From: Paraburkholderia susongensis
Lineage (GTDB): Bacteria > Pseudomonadota > Gammaproteobacteria > Burkholderiales > Burkholderiaceae
Length of the DNA stretch: 64,000 bases
Assembly: GCF_900177725.1 (NCBI RefSeq)
Contig: NZ_FXAT01000004.1
Coordinates: 682,001-746,000, forward strand
Direction of reading: 5' to 3'
Numbering within the stretch: position 1 is the first letter of the stretch; each line of letters opens with the position of its first letter. The notes below the pieces were generated by a model. The model was not told the DNA's origin and did no database searches. It saw only the letters and a list, made by a program, of their open reading frames with translations. Positions 16,576 to 25,480 of this stretch are shown here, one piece after another. Made by a program: the position numbers and the translations under genes.

Positions 16576-17214
16576 ATGAATTACCCTCATCCGATCATCG
16601 CGCGAGAAGGCTGGCCGTTCATCGCCATCGCGGCCGTCGTTGCATTACTGGTTCACGCCTTCGCGGGGTTCGGCATTGCGTGGATCTTCTGGCTGCTCCT
16701 GATCTTCGTCGTGCAGTTCTTCCGCGACCCGGCGCGTCCGATTCCGACTCAGGCGAATGCGGTGCTGTGTCCGGCCGACGGGCGCATCGTCGCGGTCGAA
16801 ACCGCGCATGACCCGTATGCGAATCGCGAAGCGCTCAAAATCAGCGTGTTCATGAACGTCTTCAACGTCCACTCGCAACGCTCGCCGGTCGATGGCGCGA
16901 TTTCCAAGGTCGAGTATTTCCCGGGCGCGTATCTGAATGCGGCGGTCGATAAAGCCTCGCTCGAAAACGAGCGCAATGCGATCGTGATCGAAATGGCCGG
17001 CGGCCAGACGGTGACCTCGGTGCAGATCGCGGGTTTGATCGCGCGGCGCATTCTTTGCTATGTCCGTGCAGGCGAGCCGCTGACCCGCGGCCAGCGTTAC
17101 GGGTTCATCCGCTTCGGCTCGCGCGTCGACGTGTATCTGCCGGTGGGCAGCCGTCCGCGTGTGTCGATCGGCGAGAAGGTGTCGGCGTCGTCCACGATTC
17201 TCGCTGAGCTGTAA
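16576..17214 (+). CDS. psd: Phosphatidylserine decarboxylase proenzyme (short, PSD-A type)
   Basis: A 212-residue proenzyme. One N-terminal membrane region (FIAIAAVVALLVHAFAGFGIAWIFWLLL) is followed by FFRDPAR, CPADGRIV and the MNVFNVHSQRSPVDG block. Near the C-terminus RFGSRVDVYLP contains the Gly-Ser self-cleavage site that yields a small alpha subunit with a pyruvoyl group. The enzyme makes phosphatidylethanolamine from phosphatidylserine at the inner membrane. The second in-frame ATG (16576) was chosen because upstream sequence overlaps the ilvC terminator. The gene is followed within 25 bases by pssA, which makes its substrate. Confidence 0.95.
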   Translation: MNYPHPIIAREGWPFIAIAAVVALLVHAFAGFGIAWIFWLLLIFVVQFFRDPARPIPTQANAVLCPADGRIVAVETAHDPYANREALKISVFMNVFNVHSQRSPVDGAISKVEYFPGAYLNAAVDKASLENERNAIVIEMAGGQTVTSVQIAGLIARRILCYVRAGEPLTRGQRYGFIRFGSRVDVYLPVGSRPRVSIGEKVSASSTILAEL

Positions 17215-17238
17215 AGCGGCATAAAGGAGGTTGTCCGA

Positions 17239-18108
17239 ATGGCCGCACTCAAACCGCGTCGACCCCGCACCAGCGGCCCGCTGCCACGGCCGTTCCGCCG
17301 TAACAAACCGGTGGTGACGGAGCCGTCGGCCATCGAGAGCCGGCGCGCGCAGCGTCAGCAGTTTCTGAGAAAGCGCGGCATCTATCTGCTGCCGAATGCA
17401 TTCACCACGGCGGCGCTGTTCTGCGGCTTCTTCGCCGTCGTGCAGGCCATGAACGTGCGCTTCGAAATCGCGGCTATCGCGATCTTCGTCGCGATGGTGC
17501 TCGACGGCATGGATGGCCGCGTCGCGCGCATGACACATACGCAAAGCGCGTTCGGCGAGCAGTTCGACAGCCTGTCGGACATGGTGTCGTTCGGTGTCGC
17601 GCCGGCGCTCGTCATGTACGAGTGGATTCTCAAGGACCTCGGGCGCTGGGGCTGGCTCGCGGCGTTCGTCTACTGCTCGGGCGCCGCGCTGCGGCTCGCG
17701 CGTTTCAACACGAACATCGGCGTCGTCGACAAACGTTTCTTCCAGGGCATGCCGAGTCCGGCCGCCGCGGCGCTGATCGCCGGTTTCGTGTGGCTCGCCA
17801 CCGACAACCGCGTGCCCCTCAAGCTCGTCTGGCTGCCGTGGGTCGCGTTCGTGCTGACCATTTATGCGGGCGTGACGATGGTGTCGAACGCGCCGTTCTA
17901 CAGCGGCAAGGCGCTCGACGTGCGGCATCGCGTGCCGTTCGGCGTGATCCTGCTCGTGGTGGTCGCGTTCGTGCTCGTGTCGTCCGATCCACCGCTGATG
18001 CTGTTTGGTCTCTTCGTGCTGTACGGTCTGTCCGGCTATGTGTTCTGGGCTTATCAGGCGGTGCGCGGCAGGGCGAATCCGGCGCGCTCGGTGACGCGCG
18101 ACCGGTGA
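17239..18108 (+). CDS. pssA: CDP-diacylglycerol-serine O-phosphatidyltransferase
   Basis: A 289-residue membrane enzyme of the CDP-alcohol phosphatidyltransferase family. A basic, Arg/Pro-rich N-terminus of about 45 residues precedes the helices. The signature D-G-x-x-A-R...G...D...D is seen as DGMDGRVARM, then FGEQFDSLSDM. It joins serine to CDP-diacylglycerol, releasing CMP, at the inner membrane. The start has an AAAGGAGG Shine-Dalgarno ten bases upstream. The pair psd-pssA makes the two steps to phosphatidylethanolamine, and a terminator follows at 18140. Confidence 0.95.
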   Translation: MAALKPRRPRTSGPLPRPFRRNKPVVTEPSAIESRRAQRQQFLRKRGIYLLPNAFTTAALFCGFFAVVQAMNVRFEIAAIAIFVAMVLDGMDGRVARMTHTQSAFGEQFDSLSDMVSFGVAPALVMYEWILKDLGRWGWLAAFVYCSGAALRLARFNTNIGVVDKRFFQGMPSPAAAALIAGFVWLATDNRVPLKLVWLPWVAFVLTIYAGVTMVSNAPFYSGKALDVRHRVPFGVILLVVVAFVLVSSDPPLMLFGLFVLYGLSGYVFWAYQAVRGRANPARSVTRDR

Positions 18109-18139
18109 CGGTGCAGCCAGCGCTTTTGCGTCGGCGCTC

Positions 18140-18177
18140 AAAGAAAAACGGCAGCCCGCGGGTTGCCGTTTTTCTTT
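18140..18177. terminator. Bidirectional terminator after pssA
   Basis: AAAGAAAAACGGCA pairs with TTGCCGTTTTTCTTT around a GC-rich loop. T-runs occur on both strands. Confidence 0.85.
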
Positions 18178-18303
18178 GATAGCGCTTCGTTGCGCAGCCC
18201 GCTTCAGAGTTGCATGCCGGCCGCTTCTCAACAGCTTCTCAACGGCTTGGCAACGGTGTTCGCGGCCCAGCGTAAACCTCGCCGCCGGCCGCTCCGGCGC
18301 GCA

Positions 18304-18332
18304 TTGCACGGCCGCGTGAATGTCGCTATAGT
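18304..18332 (+). promoter_or_regulatory. Candidate sigma-70 promoter of leuA
   Basis: TTGCAC and TATAGT are separated by exactly 17 nt. A start near 18339 gives a leader of about 210 nt that contains the small ORF at 18402-18479. Confidence 0.6.
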
Positions 18333-18401
18333 CGTCGGATAAGCGCGTTTGCGTGGCCGTCCGAGCCTTGTCGTCGAGACCGATTTCCACGCGGCGCCAT
18401 C

Positions 18402-18479
18402 ATGCTTCTTTCTCGCCTTGATGCATTTGCTCCGTGTGTTTCGGTCGCGGCCATTGCGGCCATCGCGGCCGTGTCGTGA
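18402..18479 (+). CDS. Candidate leuA leader peptide (25 aa)
   Basis: A 25-residue ORF, MLLSRLDAFA followed by PCVSVAAIAAIAAVS, within the presumed leuA leader. All three Leu codons are CTT, a codon scarcely used in GC-rich genes nearby, which favour CTG and CTC. Two Leu codons follow the start directly. This resembles amino-acid leader peptides used in attenuation. Against it, the Shine-Dalgarno is weak and no T-run terminator is visible between 18479 and leuA. The rest of the 439-base gap before leuA holds only the terminator and promoter listed separately. Confidence 0.35.
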   Translation: MLLSRLDAFAPCVSVAAIAAIAAVS

Positions 18480-18547
18480 GCGGCAGCGCCAATCTCCGAA
18501 TTCCAAATCCTATCCCCACATCTGAACGACTCCCGAGGAGACCCGAC

Positions 18548-20095
18548 ATGTCCGACAAACTGATCATTTTCGACACCACGTTGCGCGACGGCGAGCAATC
18601 GCCCGGCGCTTCGATGACGAAGGAAGAAAAGATCCGCATTGCGAAGCAACTCGAGCGGATGAAAGTCGACGTGATCGAAGCCGGCTTCGCGGCCAGCTCG
18701 AACGGCGACTTCGACGCGATTCACACGATTGCGGGTCTCGTGAAGGACAGCACGATCTGCTCGCTCGCCCGCGCGAACGACAAAGACATCCAGCGCGCCG
18801 CCGACGCGCTCGAGCCCGCCGATCATTTCCGCATCCACACGTTCATCGCGACGTCGCCGCTGCACATGGAAAAGAAGCTGCGCATGACGCCGGACCAGGT
18901 GTTCGAGCAGGCCAGGCTCGCCGTGCGTTTCGCGCGCAAGTTCACCGACGACGTCGAGTTCTCGCCCGAAGACGGCAGCCGCTCCGACATGGACTTCCTG
19001 TGCCGCGTGCTCGAAGCGGTGATCGCCGAAGGCGCGACCACGATCAACATCGCGGACACGGTCGGCTACGGCGTGCCGGAGCTGTACGGCCAGCTCGTCA
19101 AGACGCTGCGCGAGCGCATTCCGAACTCGCACAAGGCAGTGTTCTCGGTGCATTGCCATAACGACCTCGGCATGGCGGTCGCGAATTCGCTTGCCGGTGT
19201 GCAGCTTGGCGGCGCGCGCCAGGTCGAATGCACGATCAACGGGCTCGGCGAGCGCGCGGGCAATACGTCGCTCGAGGAAATCGTAATGGCGGTGAAGACC
19301 CGCAGAGATTATTTCGGCCTCGATATCGGGCTCGACACGACACAGATCGTGCCGGCCTCGAAGCTCGTGTCGCAGATCACCGGCTTCGTCGTGCAGCCGA
19401 ACAAGGCGGTGGTCGGCGCGAACGCATTTGCTCACGCGTCGGGCATCCACCAGGACGGCGTGCTCAAGGCGCGCGACACCTACGAAATCATGCGCGCCGA
19501 AGACGTGGGCTGGACCGCGAACAAGATCGTGCTCGGCAAGCTGTCGGGCCGCAATGCGTTCAAGCAGCGTCTGCAGGAACTCGGCATCGCGCTCGATAGG
19601 GAGGCGGAACTGAACGCCGCGTTCGCGCGCTTCAAGGAACTGGCCGACCGCAAGTCGGAAATCTTCGACGAGGACATCATCGCGATCGTCAACGAGGAAT
19701 CGGCGGAAGCGCAGGAGAAGGAGCACTACAAGTTCCTGTCGCTGTCGCAGCATTCGGAAACCGGCGAACAGCCGCACGCGAAGATCGTGTTCTCGGTCGA
19801 GGGCAAGGAGATCACCGGCGAAGCGCGCGGCAACGGCCCCGTCGACGCGACGCTCAACGCGATCGAAACGGAAGTGGGCAGCGGCTCCGAGCTGCTGCTG
19901 TACTCGGTCAACGCGATTACGACCGGCACGCAGGCGCAGGGCGAAGTGACGGTCCGGTTGTCGAGGAGCGGGCGTATCGTCAACGGCGTGGGCACCGATC
20001 CGGATATCGTCGCGGCATCCGCGAAGGCGTATATCTCCGCGCTCAACAGGCTGTATTCGAACGCGGACAAGCTCAATCCACAACGCTCGGAGTAA
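18548..20095 (+). CDS. leuA: 2-isopropylmalate synthase
   Basis: A 515-residue enzyme that condenses 2-oxoisovalerate with acetyl-CoA, the committed step of leucine synthesis. The N-terminal TIM barrel has IIFDTTLRDGEQSPGASM, the metal-binding VHCHNDLGMAVAN and NGLGERAGN. The C-terminal LeuA regulatory dimer domain (about 380-515) includes VEGKEITGEARGNGPVDAT and would confer leucine feedback. The length fits the long bacterial form. The ATG at 18548 is preceded by GAGGAGA. It is transcribed alone, with a strong terminator at 20152. Confidence 0.96.
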   Translation: MSDKLIIFDTTLRDGEQSPGASMTKEEKIRIAKQLERMKVDVIEAGFAASSNGDFDAIHTIAGLVKDSTICSLARANDKDIQRAADALEPADHFRIHTFIATSPLHMEKKLRMTPDQVFEQARLAVRFARKFTDDVEFSPEDGSRSDMDFLCRVLEAVIAEGATTINIADTVGYGVPELYGQLVKTLRERIPNSHKAVFSVHCHNDLGMAVANSLAGVQLGGARQVECTINGLGERAGNTSLEEIVMAVKTRRDYFGLDIGLDTTQIVPASKLVSQITGFVVQPNKAVVGANAFAHASGIHQDGVLKARDTYEIMRAEDVGWTANKIVLGKLSGRNAFKQRLQELGIALDREAELNAAFARFKELADRKSEIFDEDIIAIVNEESAEAQEKEHYKFLSLSQHSETGEQPHAKIVFSVEGKEITGEARGNGPVDATLNAIETEVGSGSELLLYSVNAITTGTQAQGEVTVRLSRSGRIVNGVGTDPDIVAASAKAYISALNRLYSNADKLNPQRSE

Positions 20096-20151
20096 CGTGA
20101 GCGCAGCGCGCTGATTGCGCGCGATCTTGTGCGTGCCGTGGAAATGTCGTG

Positions 20152-20193
20152 AAAAGAAGCCCCGTGCGGTTCAGTGCACGGGGCTTCTTTTTG
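20152..20193 (+). terminator. Rho-independent terminator after leuA
   Basis: AAGAAGCCCCGTGC pairs with GTGCACGGGGCTTCTT around a short loop and is followed by a T-run. Confidence 0.9.
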
Positions 20194-20267
20194 GGTGGTC
20201 GCCTTGGGGTGCCGTGGGCGAGGACCGTCGCGCTGCGCGGTTTCGCGCACAACGCGTGAGGAGTCGC

Positions 20268-20819
20268 TCAGAACAGGCTGCGGCGATCCGGGTCGTGCAA
20301 CGGGTCGGGCGTTTTCTGCGTGAGCCGCAGGATGCCCTGATCGTCGAAATAGAAGCTGTACAGCATGTACCAGACGTTGTCTTCGAGATAGCGATAGGTC
20401 CAGACTTCGCGCTTCATCAGCGGGAAGTAGGACGTTTCGACCGGGCGGCCGAAGTTCACGAGCACGTCGCCGCGCGTCCATTTGCCGATCTCGGCGCGGT
20501 AGAACTCGTTGGGCTGCAGCACCTGGCGCATGTTGACGATTTTGCCGGCCGCGTCGATGTCGGCGGCGGTGGTGGTTTCGCCCATCGGCTGGGTCGGCCA
20601 CATCAGGCGCTTGCCGCCGTTGGGCAGATCATAGGTTTCGCGCGGCGGACCGAGGCGCGCGATGATCGTCGATGCGTCCGCTCCCTGGCTGTACTGCTGC
20701 CAGGGCTGTGCGCAGCCGGCGAGCGCCAGTGCGCTCAGGCAGACGAGCGCGGCGCGGCGCAGGCGTGCGCCGGCCGGCGCCGCGATCGAGGCCGCCGTGC
20801 GGTGGTGGCGGTTCAGCAT
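20268..20819 (-). CDS. Predicted lipoprotein with BamE/SmpA-like features
   Basis: A 183-residue protein. The N-terminus is basic, then hydrophobic, and ends in the lipobox LALAGC with the lipidated Cys near residue 36. The mature part has ASTIIARLGPPRETYDLPNGGKRLMW, followed by VLVNFGRPVETSYF and EVWTYRYLEDNVWYMLYSFYFDDQGIL. Repeated LGxP...WxY blocks resemble the BamE/SmpA fold, but the match is loose. It is probably anchored in the outer or inner membrane facing the periplasm. The ATG has a CGGAGGAA Shine-Dalgarno. The gene is single and divergent from the binding-protein gene. Function unknown. Confidence 0.75.
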   Translation of the reverse strand: MLNRHHRTAASIAAPAGARLRRAALVCLSALALAGCAQPWQQYSQGADASTIIARLGPPRETYDLPNGGKRLMWPTQPMGETTTAADIDAAGKIVNMRQVLQPNEFYRAEIGKWTRGDVLVNFGRPVETSYFPLMKREVWTYRYLEDNVWYMLYSFYFDDQGILRLTQKTPDPLHDPDRRSLF

Positions 20820-21008
20820 GTATTCCTCCGATGGCGTTTGAGTAGCGTTTCTTATCATCGAGACGCACCATTTTGACACGCGCTGCGGCAAAAGACGCGC
20901 GCTTCGTGATCGCCCTCCTGGTAGAACGGTAACGGATGCGCCGGCTTGCCTATTCCATGTGCGGCATCCTATGATCCGCGCTTCGAGGATTCAGGCGGGG
21001 CGGTAACG

Positions 21009-22412
21009 ATGGCAATCTGGCAACGGTCGGCGGCAGCGGCGCTGACGGCGATTTCGATGGCGGTGGGGGCGAGTGCGGTTCATGCGGCGACGGCAAATTC
21101 GGCAGCCGCTCAGGCAATGAGTGTGGCGGCAGCCCCCGTCGCAGACGCCGCGGGCAAGCCGGCGAACCAGCCGGCAAACCAGCCAGCAAACGGATCGGCG
21201 GGCCCACTGGCCGATAAGCCCACCGGCACGCCGATCCAGCTCGCGCTGATCGAAGGCATGTCCGGCCCGTTCGCGAACGCCGGTGCGGCGGTCGAGCGCA
21301 ATCTGCGCTTCGGCGTCGAGCAGGTGAATGCGCACGGCGGTGTGAAGCTCGCGGACGGCGCGCACCCCTTCGAACTGGTCGTGCTCGATAGCAAAGGCAG
21401 CGCCGAGGAAGCGCTCACGCAGTTGCGCGCGGCCGCTGACCGCCATATCGGCTACATCCTGCAGGGCAACAGCTCGGCGGTCGCTGCCGCACTGATCGGC
21501 GCGATCGACAAGCAGAACAGCCGCGAACCGGACAACCGCGAACTGTTCCTCAACTATTCCGCCGACGACCCCGCGCTCACCAACGCGAGCTGCAGCTTCT
21601 GGCACTTCCGTTTCGACGCCCACGCGGGCATGCGCATGGCCGCGCTCGCCGACGTGATCGAGCGCGACAAGGCGGTAAAGAAGGTGTATCTGCTGAACCA
21701 GGATTACAGCTTCGGCCACGACGTCAGCAGTCTCGCGCGCTCGACGCTGGCGGCGAAACGCCCGGATATCGCGGTGGTCGGCGACGAATTCCACGCGATC
21801 GGCCGCGTGAAGGACTTCGCGCCCTATATCGCGAAGATTCGCGCGAGCGGCGCGGACGCTGTGATCACGGGCAACTGGGGCAACGACCTGACGCTGCTCG
21901 TCAAGGCGGCGCGGGAGCAGGGGCTCGACACGAAGTTCTACACGTTCTACGGCAACAGCCTCGGCGCGCCGGCGGCGCTCGGCGAGGCGGGTGTCGGTCA
22001 CGTGATCGCGGTGGCCGAGTGGCATCCGAACGTGGGCGGAGCGGCCTCCGACGCCTGGTATGCCGCGTTCCGCACCCGTTTCCCGGCCGCGCAGGACGAC
22101 TATCCGGTGCTGCGCATGCCGCTCATGATCGAAACGCTCGCCGCCGCGATGAAGCGCGCCGGCAACGCTGATCCGACGGCGGTCGCGAAAGCGCTCGAAG
22201 GCATCCGGTTCGATAACGGCTTTCACGCATCGTGGATGCGCGCCGACGACCACCAGCTGATCCAGCCCCTTTACGTGATGGAGATGGACAAAGCCGGTAC
22301 GCCGGGCGTGCGTTTCGATAACGAAGGCTCCGGCTACGGATTCCTCACGGTGCTGGCGCTGCCGTCCGAGCGCACGATCCTGCCGACCGTGTGCAAGATG
22401 CGGCGTCCGTGA
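21009..22412 (+). CDS. Periplasmic leucine/isoleucine/valine-type substrate-binding protein (orphan)
   Basis: A 467-residue exported protein. A signal peptide ends near residue 26 (SAVHA), and a linker follows with the tandem KPANQPANQPAN. The body is a type I periplasmic binding fold: IQLALIEGMSGPFANAGAAVERN, VLLNQD-like KKVYLLNQDYSFGHDV and ITGNWGNDLTLLVKAAREQG. The family binds branched-chain amino acids, amides or aromatic acids for ABC uptake. No permease or ATPase gene is next to it, so its partner is encoded elsewhere or it serves as a sensor. An earlier ATG exists but lacks a signal peptide. Confidence 0.85.
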   Translation: MAIWQRSAAAALTAISMAVGASAVHAATANSAAAQAMSVAAAPVADAAGKPANQPANQPANGSAGPLADKPTGTPIQLALIEGMSGPFANAGAAVERNLRFGVEQVNAHGGVKLADGAHPFELVVLDSKGSAEEALTQLRAAADRHIGYILQGNSSAVAAALIGAIDKQNSREPDNRELFLNYSADDPALTNASCSFWHFRFDAHAGMRMAALADVIERDKAVKKVYLLNQDYSFGHDVSSLARSTLAAKRPDIAVVGDEFHAIGRVKDFAPYIAKIRASGADAVITGNWGNDLTLLVKAAREQGLDTKFYTFYGNSLGAPAALGEAGVGHVIAVAEWHPNVGGAASDAWYAAFRTRFPAAQDDYPVLRMPLMIETLAAAMKRAGNADPTAVAKALEGIRFDNGFHASWMRADDHQLIQPLYVMEMDKAGTPGVRFDNEGSGYGFLTVLALPSERTILPTVCKMRRP

Positions 22413-22498
22413 GGCGAGCGATGGCTATGGCCGCCGGGCCGCGCCGGGCGGTCCTGGAGGCCCTGAGCGGTACGCAACCCGCCTTGCCAGCCGTGGGG

Positions 22499-22527
22499 TT
22501 CGCGGCCGGAGCACGCTGTGCTACAAT
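22499..22527 (+). promoter_or_regulatory. Candidate rpsO promoter
   Basis: TACAAT with a weak TTCGCG 17 nt upstream. It is placed about 135 bases before rpsO. Confidence 0.45.
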
Positions 22528-22663
22528 ACGCGTCCCGTTATGGGGCTGGGTTCTGATTCAGCCGATTCAACCATGAACGGGGCTCAGTAAATTTTGTGAA
22601 ACGGGTAATCCACGGCACGGCCTTTCTTCCGTGACCGCCTGTCCAGTTATCAAGGAAATCGAC

Positions 22664-22936
22664 ATGTCCGCAGTTGAAGCAAGCAAGAAGTCCGAAGTCG
22701 TCGCGCAATTCGCACGCGCAGCCAACGACACCGGCTCCCCCGAAGTTCAGGTCGCACTGCTCACGACCCGTATCAACGAACTGACCTCCCACTTCAAGGA
22801 GCACACGAAGGATCACCACAGCCGCCGCGGTCTGCTGCGCATGGTGAGCCGCCGTCGCAAGCTGCTCGACTACCTGAAGGGTAAGGACGCGGATCGTTAC
22901 CGCAGCCTGATCGAGAAGCTGGGTCTGCGTAAGTAA
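22664..22936 (+). CDS. rpsO: 30S ribosomal protein S15
   Basis: A 90-residue protein of normal S15 length. It binds the 16S rRNA central domain and nucleates assembly of the small subunit platform. Characteristic blocks are NDTGSPEVQVALLTTRINELT, HFKEHTKDHHSRRGLL and the C-terminal RRRKLLDYLKGKDADRYRSLI, all rich in the basic and aromatic residues that touch rRNA. The ATG at 22664 follows CAAGGAAA. The gene has its own terminator and lies upstream of pnp in the usual rpsO-pnp order. Confidence 0.98.
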   Translation: MSAVEASKKSEVVAQFARAANDTGSPEVQVALLTTRINELTSHFKEHTKDHHSRRGLLRMVSRRRKLLDYLKGKDADRYRSLIEKLGLRK

Positions 22937-22956
22937 TCGGCCAGTCGTTCAGCAAG

Positions 22957-22996
22957 ATGCCTGTGTCAGTTTCGCTGATACAGGCATTTTGTTTTT
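22957..22996 (+). terminator. Terminator after rpsO
   Basis: ATGCCTGTGTCAG pairs with CTGATACAGGCAT, one wobble, followed by TTTTGTTTTT. Read-through into pnp may still occur. Confidence 0.85.
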
Positions 22997-23146
22997 GCAC
23001 GGCACGCTTCATGTGACGTGCGCCACCTGTGATCTGCGGCGTATGCCGGTTCGCGCGGCGCCCACAGGCAAGGCAGTATCAGCAGCAAAACGAGCAGTAA
23101 AGCAGCAGCAACAGAAACATGGCCGGGCTTCAGGGCGGAGTTTTGT

Positions 23147-23201
23147 GTCATTCCAGCGGTTCGCGCGTACTCGCGTGGCGCGTGGTTCTCTGGAATGGCA
23201 T
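23147..23201 (+). promoter_or_regulatory. pnp leader stem-loop, possible RNase III/PNPase autoregulation site
   Basis: TGTCATTCCAG (23147-23157) pairs with CTGGAATGGCA (23191-23201), 11 pairs with one G-U, around a GC-rich inner hairpin. It lies about 80 bases before pnp. In E. coli the pnp leader carries an RNase III-cut stem-loop used for autoregulation; the resemblance here is by position only. Confidence 0.5.
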
Positions 23202-23283
23202 AACACGACTCTTCCCATGCGGCGCCGGCCCCGGCGTTGCCGCGCCGCTTCCGGTCCGCGCGGCATTACGATGAGGAAAAGCA

Positions 23284-25431
23284 ATGACTATGTTCAACAA
23301 GATCGTCAAAGAGTTTAAGTGGGGGCAGCATACCGTCCGCCTCGAAACCGGTGAAATCGCTCGCCAGGCGAGCGGTGCGGTGATCGTCGATGTCGAAGAC
23401 ACCGTCGTGCTGGCCACCGTGGTCGGCGCAAAGACCGCCAAGCCGGGTCAGGACTTCTTCCCGCTGACCGTCGACTACCTCGAAAAGACCTACGCCGCCG
23501 GCAAGATCCCGGGCGGCTTTTTCCGCCGCGAAGGCCGTCCGTCGGAAGGCGAGACGCTGATCTCGCGCCTGATCGATCGTCCGCTGCGCCCGCTCTTCCC
23601 GGAAGGCTTCTACAACGAAGTGCAGGTCGTGATTCACGTGCTGTCGCTGAATCCGGAAATCCCCGCCGACATCCCCGCGCTGATCGGCGCGTCGGCGGCG
23701 CTCGCGGTGTCGGGCCTGCCGTTCAACGGCCCGGTCGGCGCGGCACGCGTGGCCTACATCAACAACGAATACGTGCTGAACCCGACGCGTCCGCAGATGA
23801 AGGAATCGGCGCTCGACCTCGTCGTCGCCGGTACGGAGCGCGCGGTGCTGATGGTGGAATCGGAAGCGCAGCAACTGAGCGAAGAAGTGATGCTCGGCGC
23901 TGTCGTGTTCGGCCATGAGCAGATGCAGATCGCGATCGACGCGATCCACGAGCTGGTCCGCGAAGGCGGCAAGCCGGAATGGGACTGGCAGCCGGCGCCG
24001 AAGAACGAGCCGCTGATCGCGCGCGTCACGGAACTCGCGCAAGCCGATCTGCTCGCCGCTTACCAGATCCGCGACAAGCAGGCTCGCTCGACCAAGCTGA
24101 AGGAAGTCTACGCGGCAACGTCGGCGAAGCTCGAGGAAGAAGCAGCGGCAGCCGGCACCGTGGCGGCCGACAAGGCATCGGTCGGCAACGTGCTGTTCGA
24201 CATCGAGGCGAAGATCGTCCGTACGCAGATCCTGGACGGCGAGCCGCGTATCGACGGCCGCGACACGCGCACCGTGCGCCCGATCGAAATCCGTACCGGC
24301 GTGCTGCCGCGTACCCACGGCTCGGCGCTCTTCACGCGCGGCGAAACGCAGGCGATGGTGGTCGCGACGCTCGGCACGAAGGGCGACGAGCAGAACATCG
24401 ACGCGCTCGAAGGCGAATACCGCGAACGCTTCATGCTCCACTACAACATGCCGCCGTTCGCGACCGGCGAAACGGGCCGCGTCGGTTCGCCGAAGCGCCG
24501 TGAAATCGGTCACGGCCGTCTCGCGAAGCGCGCGCTCGTCGCGTGCCTGCCGAGCGCCGATGAATTCGGCTACTCGATCCGCGTCGTGTCGGAAATCACC
24601 GAGTCGAACGGTTCGTCGTCGATGGCTTCGGTGTGCGGCGGCTGCCTCGCGCTGATGGACGCAGGCGTGCCGATGAAGGCGCACGTCGCGGGCATCGCGA
24701 TGGGTCTGATCCTCGAAGGCAACCGCTTCGCGGTGCTGACCGACATCCTCGGCGACGAAGATCACCTCGGCGACATGGACTTCAAGGTCGCGGGTACCGA
24801 GCACGGCGTGACCGCGCTGCAGATGGACATCAAGATCCAGGGCATCACCAAGGAAATCATGCAGGTCGCCCTCGCGCAAGCGAAGGAAGGCCGCATGCAC
24901 ATCCTCGGCAAGATGACCACGGCGGTGTCGGGCGCGAACACGCAATTGTCGGAGTTCGCACCGCGCATGATCACGATCAAGATCAACCCGGAAAAGATCC
25001 GCGACGTGATCGGCAAGGGCGGTTCGGTGATCCGTGCGCTGACCGAGGAAACCGGCACGACGATCGACATTTCGGACGACGGCGTCGTCACCATCGCGAG
25101 CACGAACAGCGAAGGTATGGCCGAAGCGAAGAAGCGTATCGAGAACATCACGCTCGAAGTCGAAGTGGGCCAGGTGTACGAAGGCACCGTGCTCAAGCTG
25201 CTGGATTTCGGCGCGATCGTGAACATCCTGCCGGGCAAGGACGGTCTGCTGCATATCTCCGAGATCGCCAACGAGCGCATCAAGGACATCAACGACTATC
25301 TGAAGGATGGCCAGCAGGTGAAGGTCAAGGTCATCCAGACGGACGAGAAGGGTCGTGTGCGTCTGTCGGCGAAGGCTTTGCTGAACGACGCCGCGAACGG
25401 TGCGCCGCAAGGCGAACCGACGCCGCAGTAA
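23284..25431 (+). CDS. pnp: Polyribonucleotide nucleotidyltransferase (PNPase)
   Basis: A 715-residue phosphorolytic 3'-5' exoribonuclease, a trimer and core of the RNA degradosome. Domain order is RNase PH 1 (about 12-145), helical linker, RNase PH 2 (about 325-540, with the FMLHYNMPPFATGE and GHGRLAKRAL blocks), KH (GKGGSVIRALTEETGTTI near 580) and S1 (GQVYEGTVLKLLDFGAIV near 630). The start has a GAGGAAAAGC Shine-Dalgarno. The length is normal. It is downstream of rpsO with its own leader hairpin, and a terminator follows at 25445. Confidence 0.98.
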   Translation: MTMFNKIVKEFKWGQHTVRLETGEIARQASGAVIVDVEDTVVLATVVGAKTAKPGQDFFPLTVDYLEKTYAAGKIPGGFFRREGRPSEGETLISRLIDRPLRPLFPEGFYNEVQVVIHVLSLNPEIPADIPALIGASAALAVSGLPFNGPVGAARVAYINNEYVLNPTRPQMKESALDLVVAGTERAVLMVESEAQQLSEEVMLGAVVFGHEQMQIAIDAIHELVREGGKPEWDWQPAPKNEPLIARVTELAQADLLAAYQIRDKQARSTKLKEVYAATSAKLEEEAAAAGTVAADKASVGNVLFDIEAKIVRTQILDGEPRIDGRDTRTVRPIEIRTGVLPRTHGSALFTRGETQAMVVATLGTKGDEQNIDALEGEYRERFMLHYNMPPFATGETGRVGSPKRREIGHGRLAKRALVACLPSADEFGYSIRVVSEITESNGSSSMASVCGGCLALMDAGVPMKAHVAGIAMGLILEGNRFAVLTDILGDEDHLGDMDFKVAGTEHGVTALQMDIKIQGITKEIMQVALAQAKEGRMHILGKMTTAVSGANTQLSEFAPRMITIKINPEKIRDVIGKGGSVIRALTEETGTTIDISDDGVVTIASTNSEGMAEAKKRIENITLEVEVGQVYEGTVLKLLDFGAIVNILPGKDGLLHISEIANERIKDINDYLKDGQQVKVKVIQTDEKGRVRLSAKALLNDAANGAPQGEPTPQ

Positions 25432-25444
25432 CGCGGTAGCGGAC

Positions 25445-25480
25445 AACGGCCGGCAGCGTGTATGCGCTCCGGCCGTTTTT
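25445..25480 (+). terminator. Terminator after pnp
   Basis: AACGGCCGG pairs with CCGGCCGTT, followed by a T-run. Confidence 0.8.

Larger units (their letters stand above)
22937..23283. other. rpsO-pnp intergenic region
   Basis: These 347 bases hold the rpsO terminator (22957-22996), a CAG/GCAGTAA-rich low-complexity stretch near 23070-23115, and a strong hairpin near the pnp start (23147-23201). I see no convincing separate pnp promoter. Confidence 0.5.
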
